A DNA stretch of 59,203 nt, from positions 8,584 to 67,786 of the forward strand of contig JAHZGC010000023.1 in NCBI GenBank assembly GCA_019421015.1, written 5' to 3'. Shown one piece after another: positions 6,990 to 15,074 of the stretch. Source of the DNA: Coriobacteriaceae bacterium (GTDB lineage: Bacteria; Actinomycetota; Coriobacteriia; Coriobacteriales; UMGS124). Made by a program: the position numbers and the translations under genes. The notes beneath the pieces were generated by a model that had not been told where the DNA came from, did no database searches, and worked only from the letters and a program-made list of their open reading frames with translations. Within the stretch, counting starts at the first letter, position 1; every line of letters starts with the position of its first letter.

Positions 6990-8054
6990 ATGCTGCGAGT
7001 GGGTGTGGTGGGTGCTACGGGATATGCAGGTGCGGAGACCGTTCGCCTGGTGTGCGGGCATCCCGAGATGGAACTGGTGCGCGCCACCTCGGGTAAGGAG
7101 GCGGGCACGAGGCTCGACGCGATCTATCCGGGCCTCGCCGGCACCTGTTCCATCGAGCTTGCGGCCCCCGACGCCGACGACCTCGCCTCGGTCTGTGACC
7201 TTGTGTTTTTGGCCGTCCCCCACACGGGGGCTCTCGCCCTTGCCCCCCAGCTCGTAGGGGCGGGCGTGGCGGTGGTCGACCTCTCGGCCGACTACCGGCT
7301 TTCTGACCCGGCGGTCTACGAGGCGTGGTATGCCCCCCACACCTCCAAAGAGCTGCTCGCGCAGGCGGTCTACTGCATCCCCGAGCTGAACCGCGCCGAC
7401 CTGCAGGTGCTTGCCAGGGCCGATTCCCGCACGCCGCGCCTCGTGGCCAACCCCGGGTGCTATCCCACGGCCTCGACCCTGGCGGCCGCCCCCGTCCTTG
7501 CCGCGGGCCTTCTGAGGGAAGGCGCGACCGTGGTGGTCGACGCCATATCGGGCGTCTCCGGGGCCGGCAAGGGGTGCACGGCTCGGACGCACTACTGCAT
7601 GGCCGACGAGAACCTCGAGGCCTACGGCGTGGGACGCCATCGCCACCAGCCCGAGATCGCCCAGAACTTCGCACACCTTGCCTCCTGCGACGTGCCGGTC
7701 ATCTTCACGCCGCATCTCGCCCCCCTCAAACGCGGCCTGCTCTCCACGGTCTATTTGCCGCTTGTCGACGGGGTGGGTCTTGAGGAGCTCCGGGGGCTTT
7801 ACGAGGTTTCGTACGGTGGGGAGCGTTTTGTCCATCTCGTGCCGCAGGGCACCCAGCCCCGCACCGGCAACGTCGCGGGGTCCAACCGTGCCCAGGTGGC
7901 CGTGGTGCTCGACGAACGCACGAACACGGCGATCGCCACCTGCGCTATCGACAACCTGATGAAGGGTGCGGCCGGCCAGGCGGTCCAGAACGCGAATATA
8001 GTGTGCGGCCTTGACGAAGCCATGGGGCTCGACGCTCCAGCTCCTCTCATTTAG
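6990..8054 (+). CDS. argC: N-acetyl-gamma-glutamyl-phosphate reductase
   Basis: Third step of arginine biosynthesis: NADPH-dependent reduction of N-acetylglutamyl phosphate to the semialdehyde. It has 354 residues with the NADP-binding start VGVVGATGYAGAE (5-17) and the active-site cysteine in NPGCYPTA (Cys157); GVSGAGKGC and the C-terminal FTPHLAPLKRG stretch also fit the family. The ATG at 6990 begins at the conserved N-terminus; an in-frame extension from 6576 would run antisense through tRNA-Ala and through the terminator, and is rejected. First gene of argCJBD. Confidence 0.96.
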   Translation: MLRVGVVGATGYAGAETVRLVCGHPEMELVRATSGKEAGTRLDAIYPGLAGTCSIELAAPDADDLASVCDLVFLAVPHTGALALAPQLVGAGVAVVDLSADYRLSDPAVYEAWYAPHTSKELLAQAVYCIPELNRADLQVLARADSRTPRLVANPGCYPTASTLAAAPVLAAGLLREGATVVVDAISGVSGAGKGCTARTHYCMADENLEAYGVGRHRHQPEIAQNFAHLASCDVPVIFTPHLAPLKRGLLSTVYLPLVDGVGLEELRGLYEVSYGGERFVHLVPQGTQPRTGNVAGSNRAQVAVVLDERTNTAIATCAIDNLMKGAAGQAVQNANIVCGLDEAMGLDAPAPLI

Positions 8055-8076
8055 ATGTATATTTCTCAATAGTTAT

Positions 8077-8096
8077 TCATTATTGTTAATGAGGAG
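8077..8096 (+). promoter_or_regulatory. AT-rich palindrome and ribosome binding site before argJ
   Basis: The 47-base argC-argJ gap is strikingly AT-rich for this genome and holds a perfect inverted repeat TCATTA-TTGT-TAATGA (8077-8092) that overlaps the GAGGAG ribosome binding site (8091-8096). Its size and position suit an ArgR-type operator or an internal promoter, and argR lies in the second arg cluster; the assignment is inference. Confidence 0.4.
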
Positions 8097-8101
8097 TCGC
8101 C

Positions 8102-9370
8102 ATGCACTATGATCCTTTGGATATTCCGGCACCCTTTACCTTTGAAGGCGCGCGGGCGGAAGGGGGTGTCTGCGCCCCCCTGGGGTTTGCCGCCTCAGGC
8201 GTCCATGCCGGGTTCAAGGCCGACCCTGAACGCCTTGACCTGGCCCTGGTGGCGGCTGACCGCCCTTGTGCCGTTGCGGGGGTCTTCACCACGAACCTCT
8301 TCTGCGCAGCCCCGGTGATCGTGGACCGGGAGCACATAGCGGCTGCCGGGACGGCCCGGGCGGTGGTGGTGAACTCCGGCTGCGCCAACGCGGCCACGGG
8401 TGAGCCGGGCGTCGTGAACGCCCGCACCACGGCCTCCCTGGTCGCCGAGCTCATAGGCTGTCCCGCCGAGCAGGTGCTCGTGGCGAGCACGGGCGTCATC
8501 GGCCAGCATCTGCCCATGGGCGTCATGGAGCAGGGCATTCCCGAAGCCTTTGCGGCCTTGGGACGCGATGCGCTCGCCTGCGACCTGGCCGCGGCCCAGG
8601 CGATCATGACCACCGACACCGAGCCCAAGCAGGCGGCCGTGGTCTACGTCGACGCGTCCGGGGCAACCTACACGGTGGGCGGGATGTGCAAGGGTTCCGG
8701 CATGATCAGCCCGAACATGGCCACCATGATTGCCGTCGTCACCACCGACGCCCCCGTGTCGTCGGCGGCCCTCAACCTTGCGCTCCACCGCGCGGCCGAC
8801 GCCACGTTCAACCGCGTCACCGTGGACTCCGACACCTCCACGAACGACACCTGCATCGCCCTGGCGTCGGGTGCTGCGGGCGGTTCCCCCCTAGACGAGG
8901 CCTGCGGGGAACGCTACGAGGCGTTTTGCGCGGCGCTGACCGCGGTGTGCGACGAGCTCGCCCGCAAGATCGCGGCGGACGGCGAGGGGGCCACCCGTCT
9001 GGTGCGTGTGGTGGTCACCGGGGCCCGAGACGATACCGATGCCGAGCGCGCCGCCCGCACCGTGGCTACCTCCCCGCTCGTGAAGACCGCCGTCGCGGGC
9101 CACGACGCCAACTGGGGCCGCATCGCCGCTGCCCTGGGGCGCTCGGGGGCAAGGTTCGACCAGCGCGACGTCGACATCGACATCCTGGGGATCCCGGTAT
9201 GCCGAGACGGGCTCGTGGTCGACTTCGACGAGGACGAGGCGCTTCGTCGGTTCGAAAACCCCCAGGTCGACATTGTGTGCGACCTGGGCGCGGGGGAGGG
9301 ACGGGCGACCATCTGGACCTGCGACCTCACCCACGGCTACATTTCCATCAACGGCGATTACAGGAGCTAG
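8102..9370 (+). CDS. argJ: Bifunctional glutamate N-acetyltransferase/ornithine acetyltransferase
   Basis: Transfers the acetyl group from N-acetylornithine to glutamate, making the pathway cyclic; many members also use acetyl-CoA. It has 422 residues. STGVIG (129-134) and KGSGMISPNMATM (197-209) are present, with Thr208 as the self-cleavage nucleophile that splits the precursor into alpha and beta chains. The C-terminus ends ISINGDYRS, as in the family. The ATG at 8102 lies five bases after GAGGAG. With ArgJ present, no separate argE is needed. The next gene starts two bases after the stop. Confidence 0.96.
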   Translation: MHYDPLDIPAPFTFEGARAEGGVCAPLGFAASGVHAGFKADPERLDLALVAADRPCAVAGVFTTNLFCAAPVIVDREHIAAAGTARAVVVNSGCANAATGEPGVVNARTTASLVAELIGCPAEQVLVASTGVIGQHLPMGVMEQGIPEAFAALGRDALACDLAAAQAIMTTDTEPKQAAVVYVDASGATYTVGGMCKGSGMISPNMATMIAVVTTDAPVSSAALNLALHRAADATFNRVTVDSDTSTNDTCIALASGAAGGSPLDEACGERYEAFCAALTAVCDELARKIAADGEGATRLVRVVVTGARDDTDAERAARTVATSPLVKTAVAGHDANWGRIAAALGRSGARFDQRDVDIDILGIPVCRDGLVVDFDEDEALRRFENPQVDIVCDLGAGEGRATIWTCDLTHGYISINGDYRS

Positions 9371-9372
9371 CC

Positions 9373-10320
9373 ATGGTCGTGTCGTGTGGGAACCTTCAGT
9401 CTGAGCGGGTTGGGCAGGCGGCCGAGCAGGCGCGCGTGCTCACCCAGGCGCTTCCCTGGGTCAAAGCCATGGCCGGCACCACCGTGGTCATCAAGTACGG
9501 AGGGGCCGCCATGGTGGACGCGGGGCTGCGCGCCTCAGTCATGGAGGACATCATGCTCATGAAGCTCGTGGGCGTGAACCCCATCATCGTGCACGGGGGA
9601 GGCAAGGACATCTCGGCCCTTGTGGAGGCCCTGGGCATGCCCGTGGAGTTTAAGGACGGCCTGCGCGTCACCACGCCTGAGGTGATGCGCGTGGTGAGCA
9701 TGGTGCTTTCGGGCAAGGTCAACGAGGAGCTCGTGCTTGCCTTGAACGCCCACGGCCCGTTGGCAGTGGGGCTTTCGGGGGTCGACGGCTCGATGGTCCA
9801 CTGCTGCATCCCCGACCCTAGCGTGGGCCGCGTAGGCCAGATAGAGATGGTCGACACCGGCGTGGTCGACACGCTGCTCGGCCAAGGTTTTATCCCCGTC
9901 ATCGCCAGCGTCGGGGTAGGGCCCGACGGGCAGGCGGTGAACATCAACGCGGACACGTTTGCCAGCGCCCTCGCTCAGACGTGCAACGCGTCCAAGGTGG
10001 TCTTTCTCACCGATGTCGACGGGCTGTATCGGGACTTCTCCGACAAAGAGTCGCTTATCGGCCGCATGACCGCCGCCGACGCCCGTGCCCTTATGGAGGA
10101 CGCGACGCTGAGCAAGGGGATGATCCCCAAGGTCAGGGCTGCCGTCGATGCCATCGAGGGCGGGGTGCAGCGCGCCCATATTCTGAACGGCACGCAACCT
10201 CACTCCCTTGTGCTCGAGCTGTTTACCGACACCGGCGTGGGGACCATGATCACGGCCACCGACGACGACCTGTTCCGTCACGACGTTGCCGCCCGCGTTT
10301 CTCGCGAGGCGGTCTGCTAA
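9373..10320 (+). CDS. argB: Acetylglutamate kinase
   Basis: ATP-dependent phosphorylation of N-acetylglutamate, second pathway step and usually the arginine-feedback point in cyclic pathways. It has 315 residues of the amino acid kinase family: KYGGAAM near residue 40, the substrate loop VHGGGKDIS, NINADTFA, FLTDVDGLY and the KGMIPKVRAA region. The ATG at 9373 uses an AGGAG lying inside the end of argJ, so translation is coupled. A longer in-frame reading from 8686 overlaps argJ and is rejected. Confidence 0.96.
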   Translation: MVVSCGNLQSERVGQAAEQARVLTQALPWVKAMAGTTVVIKYGGAAMVDAGLRASVMEDIMLMKLVGVNPIIVHGGGKDISALVEALGMPVEFKDGLRVTTPEVMRVVSMVLSGKVNEELVLALNAHGPLAVGLSGVDGSMVHCCIPDPSVGRVGQIEMVDTGVVDTLLGQGFIPVIASVGVGPDGQAVNINADTFASALAQTCNASKVVFLTDVDGLYRDFSDKESLIGRMTAADARALMEDATLSKGMIPKVRAAVDAIEGGVQRAHILNGTQPHSLVLELFTDTGVGTMITATDDDLFRHDVAARVSREAVC

Positions 10321-10343
10321 GACAAGCCGAAAGGACGTTACCT

Positions 10344-11531
10344 ATGGGAGCTGACTATCAGAAGGCCGTCGAACTCGACGAGGCCTACGTGATGCACACC
10401 TACGGCCGCAGCCCGCGGCTTTTTGTGCGGGGGGAGGGCGTTCGCCTCTTTGACGACGACGGGCGTTCGTACCTGGACTTCCTTGCTGCGATCGCCGTGT
10501 GTCCGCTGGGCCATGCCGACCCCGTGGTGACCGCTGCCGTACAGGAGCAGGCCGCCCGGCTTATGCAGACCTCCAACTACTTCTATAGCCTGGACCGCGG
10601 CGAGGTGGCCCGGGAAATCGCCCGGTTGGCCGGCGAGGGGCTGGGCTGGAAGTCGTTTTTTGCCAACTCCGGCGCCGAGGCCAACGAGTGCGCCATGAAG
10701 GCGGCCCGCCGGTGGGGTGTCGACCGGAGGGGCGCGCAGTGCCAGACCATCATCACGCTGGAAGGGGGTTTTCATGGACGCACCATGGAAACCTTGGCGG
10801 CTACGGCCCAAGGCTGGCTGCAGGACCCGTTCCAGCCGTTGCCCGGAGGCTTTAAACACGTGCCCCGCAACGACTGCGCCGCGTTGGACGCTGCCATGGA
10901 CGAGACCGTGTGCGCCATCATGATGGAACCGATTCAGGGCGAGAGCGGCGTTTGGCCTCTCAGCGACGAGTATCTGCGGCACGTGCGCGAGGTGGCCGAC
11001 GAGTGGGGCTGTCTGGTCATCTTCGACGAGGTACAGACGGGTCTGTACCGCTGTGGGAAGCCCTTTGCGTTCCAGACCGTCGAGGGCGTAGTTCCCGACA
11101 TCTTTACCCTGGCCAAGGGCATCGCCAACGGCGTGCCCTGTGCGGCCTGCGTGGCGCGGGGGGATGCCGCCACAGCGCTCAAGCCCGGTATGCAGGGGTC
11201 TACGTTCGGCGGCGGCCTCATCGCCATGGCCGCTGCAAAGGCGACCCTGGGGCGTCTGGCCGAACTCGGACTCGACGCTCATGCCGAGGAGCTAGGCTCC
11301 TACCTGCGGGAACGCCTGGCCGAGGTGCCCTATGTGAGCGAGGTGCGCGGCAAGGGCCTCATGGTAGGCGCCACCATCGAGGGCAAAGACGCCCACGACG
11401 TGGTGGGAGCGCTGCTTGACGAGGGTATCGTGGCCAACGCCTGCAACGGCGAGGTCCTGCGCTTCCTGCCGCCGCTGATTATCGAGCGCGAGCACGTGGA
11501 CGCTCTCATCGAGGCACTCAGGACGCTCTAG
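10344..11531 (+). CDS. argD: Acetylornithine aminotransferase
   Basis: PLP enzyme of aminotransferase class III that converts N-acetylglutamate semialdehyde to N-acetylornithine. It has 395 residues. FFANSGAEANE (105-115) binds the cofactor phosphate, IFDEVQTG (226-233) contains the aspartate that pairs with the pyridine nitrogen, and Lys258 in TLAKGIANG forms the Schiff base. The ATG at 10344 follows AAAGGACG. Last gene of argCJBD, followed by a 14 bp hairpin. Confidence 0.96.
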   Translation: MGADYQKAVELDEAYVMHTYGRSPRLFVRGEGVRLFDDDGRSYLDFLAAIAVCPLGHADPVVTAAVQEQAARLMQTSNYFYSLDRGEVAREIARLAGEGLGWKSFFANSGAEANECAMKAARRWGVDRRGAQCQTIITLEGGFHGRTMETLAATAQGWLQDPFQPLPGGFKHVPRNDCAALDAAMDETVCAIMMEPIQGESGVWPLSDEYLRHVREVADEWGCLVIFDEVQTGLYRCGKPFAFQTVEGVVPDIFTLAKGIANGVPCAACVARGDAATALKPGMQGSTFGGGLIAMAAAKATLGRLAELGLDAHAEELGSYLRERLAEVPYVSEVRGKGLMVGATIEGKDAHDVVGALLDEGIVANACNGEVLRFLPPLIIEREHVDALIEALRTL

Positions 11532-11547
11532 TTTGGTGTTCGGTTCT

Positions 11548-11588
11548 ACGCAAGGGGGCGGCCTCGCTTTGAGACCGCCCCCTTGCGT
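11548..11588. terminator. Hairpin after argD
   Basis: Perfect 14 bp stem (11548-11561 and 11575-11588; ACGCAAGGGGGCGG and its complement). No T-run follows on the plus strand, so it may be an mRNA 3'-end stabiliser as much as a terminator. Confidence 0.6.
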
Positions 11589-11615
11589 ATATGGGCCTTG
11601 TCTGACGTGGCGACC

Positions 11616-11723
11616 CTAGAGCATTTTGAATAAAGCCGTGCACTGCGTTGTGCCAGGGCTTATGTGCTCAAGCACACCGCGCCCTGGCACGCCTTGTGCA
11701 CGAACTTTTTCAAAATGCTCTAG
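11616..11723. repeat. Palindromic stop-codon-associated repeat, copy A
   Basis: 108 bp element with perfect 14 bp terminal inverted repeats CTAGAGCATTTTGA / TCAAAATGCTCTAG. The interior folds into a nested hairpin: GTGCAC/GTGCAC, GTGCCAGGGC/GCCCTGGCAC and an apical GTGCT/AGCAC. Its right-end CTAG supplies the TAG stop (minus strand, 11720-11722) of the esterase gene. Related copies lie at 42845-42953 and 55035-55142, with a short derivative at 26198-26232. Confidence 0.92.
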
Positions 11724-12589
11724 CTCTTGAGCGTGCGGTCGAGGAACGCAACGACGCGATCGACTATCGGGGGCTGCCAGAAGGCGGGGTCCATATGGCC
11801 GGCCCCCTCGACCTCGACGAAGTCGGCGTCGACGCCGTTCTCGACGAGCACCCGATAGAGCTGGGCCGAATCGGCGGGGGGCACCACGACGTCCTCGGCG
11901 CCCTGGAGGATCAAAAACGGGGGGCAGCCCGCCGCGCTGGAGACGGCGTCGGCAATGTAGGCCTCGGGGTTTGCGGCTGCCACCAGCTCGGGGGCGTCCT
12001 CGGGCTCGGCTCCCAGCAGGTTGCGGTATACGAAGTCGAACGCGTGGCTCGCATTGTCGCGCTTGGCCGTGAGGGGGCTCACCACGCCGTAGTAGTCCAC
12101 CACGGCTTGGACGCGGCTCGTCTGGTCGAGGTGCGCGCCCACGTCGAAGCGCTCCACGTCGCCCGTCACGCCCAGGAGGCACGCCTGGTGACCGCCGGCG
12201 CTCTCGCCCGCCACGCCGATCTTGGAAGCGTCGATGTCCCAGCGGCCGGCGTTGGCGCGCAGGTAGCGGACGGCCGCCTTGGCGTCTTCGAGGGGCATGG
12301 GGAAGTCACCCTTGTTGGAGTCGCGGTACTCGGCGCTGGCCACCACGTAGCCGGCGCGCACGATGTCGACGAGGTTGGGCAGGTGCACGTTCCTGTCGCA
12401 GTCCATCCACCCACCGCCGCAGAACCACACGAGGCAGGGCAATGGCCCCTCGACGCCCAGGGGGCGCATCACGGAGAGCTTGAGGTCCCGTGTGGTCCGT
12501 CCGAGCCACCCGGGCACCTGGGCATAGGTCACGTCGGCATCGAGGTCGACGGGATAGCGTTCGATGGGGACAGCGATCTTCTCATGCAT
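11720..12589 (-). CDS. Alpha/beta-hydrolase (HSL/BD-FAE-type esterase)
   Basis: A 289-residue cytoplasmic esterase-like protein. The oxyanion-hole motif (WFCGGGWM) occupies the position of HGGG in hormone-sensitive-lipase-type enzymes, the nucleophile elbow is GESAG, and the C-terminal acid and His lie in GAEDVVVPPADS and GAGHMDPAF. The ATG at 12589 follows AAAGGACC; an upstream extension overlaps the rnpB RNA and is rejected. The TAG stop lies inside repeat copy A. Its 5' end is 32 bases from the mature 3' end of rnpB, and no terminator separates them. Natural substrate unknown. Confidence 0.8.
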   Translation of the reverse strand: MHEKIAVPIERYPVDLDADVTYAQVPGWLGRTTRDLKLSVMRPLGVEGPLPCLVWFCGGGWMDCDRNVHLPNLVDIVRAGYVVASAEYRDSNKGDFPMPLEDAKAAVRYLRANAGRWDIDASKIGVAGESAGGHQACLLGVTGDVERFDVGAHLDQTSRVQAVVDYYGVVSPLTAKRDNASHAFDFVYRNLLGAEPEDAPELVAAANPEAYIADAVSSAAGCPPFLILQGAEDVVVPPADSAQLYRVLVENGVDADFVEVEGAGHMDPAFWQPPIVDRVVAFLDRTLKS

Positions 12590-12620
12590 AGGAGATGGTC
12601 CTTTCGGAAGACGTCGAAGG

Positions 12621-12988
12621 TGGCGGAGCAGGTCGATAAGCCGGGTTCTGTCGTGGGCGGCCATTTATCTTGGGCCGAACGTTGCCGCCGGCCTCTTCTC
12701 GGGCAACCCGGGCGCGGGCCGGGCCGACCCATCGCGCCCCTATTTGCCCTTTCTCCGGATGGGGCTTGCCAAGCCGTGCCGTTGCCGACACGCTGGTGCG
12801 CTCTTACCGCACCGTTTCAGCTTTTCTCACTCCCCGCCGAAGCGGGGGTGGGAGTCTTCTTTTCTGTGGCGCTATCCGTCGGGTTCCCCCGCCCGGCCGT
12901 TAGCCGGCATCCTGCCCTGTGGAGCCCGGACTTTCCTCACCGGCACCTATTTATAGGTGCCTAGCGCGGTCGCCTGACCTGCTCCGCC
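12621..12988 (-). ncRNA. rnpB: RNase P RNA (type A)
   Basis: Catalytic RNA of RNase P, which trims tRNA 5' leaders. On the minus strand it begins GGCGGAGCAGGTC and ends GACCTGCTCCGCC, which pair as helix P1. The universal strings GAGGAAAGTCCGGGCTCC and GGTAAGAG are present near the 5' end and in the middle, and ACAGAACCCGGCTTATCGAC near the 3' end. About 368 bases, normal for type A. It lies between the aminosugar operon and the esterase gene, all on the minus strand. Ends are accurate to a few bases. Confidence 0.95.
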
Positions 12989-13050
12989 GACCCAAAAGTC
13001 TATCATGGAAGCCCCGCCTCGCAGGACGGGGAGGGCGGCCCATACAGTCC

Positions 13051-13404
13051 CTACAAGCCAACGGCGTAGAGCAGGATGCCCGCCAGGATGAGCGCCAGGG
13101 CGATCACCTTGCGCCGCGTCATGCGCTCCTTGAATATGAGGATGCCGAAGGCGGTGATGTAGAGGTAGCCGCTGGCCTCGAGCACCGGGCCGAGGGACAG
13201 CGGGATGCCGCGGTAGGCGAGCACCGAGAGCAGGGTGGTTCCCACGAACAGGACGTAGGCAAAGATCACGAGCGGGTTGAGATACTCCCTGACCGGCGAG
13301 TCGTAATGCCTGTTGGCGCTCTTTTTGAGCAAGACCTGAGAGACCGAGGCGATGAGGGTGCTCAGGAGCAAGACGCCGGAATAGGCGAGGACCGTGGCGT
13401 TCAT
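13051..13404 (-). CDS. Small EamA/SMR-type membrane protein (ArnE/ArnF-like flippase subunit B)
   Basis: A 117-residue protein with four predicted transmembrane helices and the SMR/DMT fold: SVSQVLLKKSANRHY resembles the first-helix region of ArnF/EmrE relatives, and FGILIFKERMTRRKVIALALILAGILLYA is a typical EamA ending. Its ATG overlaps the stop of the preceding gene by four bases, which suggests an obligate heteromeric pair. In Arn systems such pairs move an undecaprenyl-phosphate aminosugar across the membrane. Given the ArnC-like transferase upstream, a lipid-linked sugar flippase is more likely than drug efflux, but this is inferred from context. Confidence 0.7.
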   Translation of the reverse strand: MNATVLAYSGVLLLSTLIASVSQVLLKKSANRHYDSPVREYLNPLVIFAYVLFVGTTLLSVLAYRGIPLSLGPVLEASGYLYITAFGILIFKERMTRRKVIALALILAGILLYAVGL

Positions 13405-13853
13405 CGCTGCCCACCGTCCCCAGGCGTCTCCTCCGTTGCGCCACGTCCCCTGTGGACCTCGGGAACTCCCAGGGCGGCGTTCAGGTCCTGCAGCGTGGCG
13501 GCCTGGACGCGACCCTCCTCGATGGCATAGAGCACGATGCCCGCGACGATGAGGAAGGCCCCAGCGATCATCAGGGGGGTGACGGTCTCGCCAAAGAGGA
13601 TCATGCCGAACACGATGCCCCAGACTATGGTCACCGCCTTGTTGGCATAGGCCGTGGTGAGGGGCATGCGCTTGATGACCTGCTGCCAGCCGATGGCATA
13701 GATGCCCAGGATCAGCAGGACGATGCCGTAGTAGAGGATGAAGCGGGGGCTCAGGAAGGGGACGTCGGCGGCGAGCTTGCTAAAGACGTTGCCTACCGAA
13801 TAGACCGCCAACAGGATGTGGAGGGCGAGCATCGTTTTGGTCGAGGACTTCAT
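13401..13853 (-). CDS. Small EamA/SMR-type membrane protein (ArnE/ArnF-like flippase subunit A)
   Basis: A 150-residue protein: four predicted helices (about residues 7-110) of the SMR/DMT type, then a hydrophilic C-terminal tail of about 40 residues. MPLTTAYANKAVTIVWGIVFG matches the EamA half-repeat with its conserved loop, and ILFGETVTPLMIAGAFLIVAGIV is the second signature. The start follows GGGAGC within three bases of the upstream decarboxylase stop. It pairs with the next gene. Two adjacent unequal SMR genes argue for an asymmetric dimer, as in ArnE-ArnF. Confidence 0.7.
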   Translation of the reverse strand: MKSSTKTMLALHILLAVYSVGNVFSKLAADVPFLSPRFILYYGIVLLILGIYAIGWQQVIKRMPLTTAYANKAVTIVWGIVFGMILFGETVTPLMIAGAFLIVAGIVLYAIEEGRVQAATLQDLNAALGVPEVHRGRGATEETPGDGGQR

Positions 13854-13856
13854 GGC

Positions 13857-15074
13857 CTAGGCTCCCGAGCCGCTCTGGGGGGCGCTGCTGCGTCGCGACG
13901 GGCGCACCAGCGTGCAGGTGCCCCGTCCGTCGCGGGCGTAGACGGCGGGCGCCCTCTCGATGAAGAACTCCGGGGTGAAGCTCATGGAGTAGGCGCCGGC
14001 AAAGTCGATGGCCACGGTGTCGCCCGCCGCGAGCTCGGGGGCGTCCAAAAGCTCGCAGAGCCGGTCGCTCTCCATGCAGGTGTACCCGCAGAGCACCTGG
14101 CGCGGATGGGTGCCCTGCGAGCGGGTCACGAACCGCAGGGGGTAGCTCGTCTTCTTCATCTCGTGGTCGATGTTGATGCGGCTGAGCTCGCAGGTCACGA
14201 ACCGGGCTGCCGTGGTGTCCTTGACGTCGACCACCTTGCCGACGTAGCGTCCCGGCGTACAGACGACGGCACCCCCCGGTTCGACGAAAAGGGCGCAGCG
14301 CTGGGGGTCGGCCGCGTCGCGCAGGACTTCGGCCATGGTGGCCGCGTAGCGTTCGTAGGCCCCCTCGTTGCGTGCCCCGCCCCCGTAGAAGCCGCCCCCC
14401 ATGTCGATCCACCGCAGGTCGAGCCCAAACGTGCGCGCGATGGCGGCCGCGTGCTCGGCAAGCACGCGGTAGACCTCGAGGGAGCGGCTCAGGGTGGTCA
14501 CGTGCATGTGGAGGCCCGCCACGTCGGCCCCGGCGCCGCGCAGCTCGTTGACCACGCGCGCAAGCTCGCCGTTCTCGTAGCAAAAGCCGAAACGGCCGCC
14601 GCGCTCCCCGGTGACGGTCTGGCCGGGACAGAACCGCTCGAGCTCGATGTTGGCCCGCACACCGACCTTGACCCCTGGGTGCTCCTCGGCGTAGCGGCAC
14701 ACCGTCACGACGTCGTGGGACGAGTCGAGATTGACGTAGACCCCGTTGTCCAGGGCCCATCGGGTCCAGTCGGGTGTCTTGATGGGGCCGTTGAATATGA
14801 GGTCGTGAGGGGCAAAGCCGCATTCCAGGGCGACGGCGAGTTCTTCGCCCGAGACCGCCTCCGCCATGCAGCCGGCGGTCCGGGCCACTCCCAGAACCCA
14901 GGGGAGCGGGTTTGTCTTGATCGAGTAGGCCACGCGGGCCAGGGGAGACCAGGCCGCTTTGACGGCGCGGTCGAAGTCGCAATAGTTCTCACGGAGTTCG
15001 GGCTCGTCGAAGACGAAGCACGGGGTGTCGAGCGAGGCCCAGTCGGTGGCCTCGAAGGGAATGGGTTCGATCAC
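13857..15074 (-). CDS. PLP-dependent fold-III decarboxylase (LysA/ornithine decarboxylase family)
   Basis: A 405-residue alanine-racemase-fold decarboxylase of the diaminopimelate/ornithine/carboxynorspermidine group. The PLP lysine sits in VAYSIKTNP; the phosphate loop HMHVTTLSRS and GGGFYGGGARN, and EPGGAVV, follow in family order. CGYTCMESDRL is the second active-site motif with the catalytic Cys. The start is GTG at 15074 after AAGGAGAA, overlapping the upstream stop by four bases. Its place between a polyprenyl-sugar transferase and a flippase pair suggests a cell-surface role (making an amine or decarboxylated amino acid) and not lysine synthesis, but the substrate cannot be read from sequence. 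Confidence 0.8.
   Translation of the reverse strand: MIEPIPFEATDWASLDTPCFVFDEPELRENYCDFDRAVKAAWSPLARVAYSIKTNPLPWVLGVARTAGCMAEAVSGEELAVALECGFAPHDLIFNGPIKTPDWTRWALDNGVYVNLDSSHDVVTVCRYAEEHPGVKVGVRANIELERFCPGQTVTGERGGRFGFCYENGELARVVNELRGAGADVAGLHMHVTTLSRSLEVYRVLAEHAAAIARTFGLDLRWIDMGGGFYGGGARNEGAYERYAATMAEVLRDAADPQRCALFVEPGGAVVCTPGRYVGKVVDVKDTTAARFVTCELSRINIDHEMKKTSYPLRFVTRSQGTHPRQVLCGYTCMESDRLCELLDAPELAAGDTVAIDFAGAYSMSFTPEFFIERAPAVYARDGRGTCTLVRPSRRSSAPQSGSGA

Noticed and set aside
12919..13530. Plus-strand frame across the rnpB 5' end and the SMR gene
   Set aside because: It overlaps the well-defined RNase P RNA and an SMR gene on the opposite strand and shows no family features.
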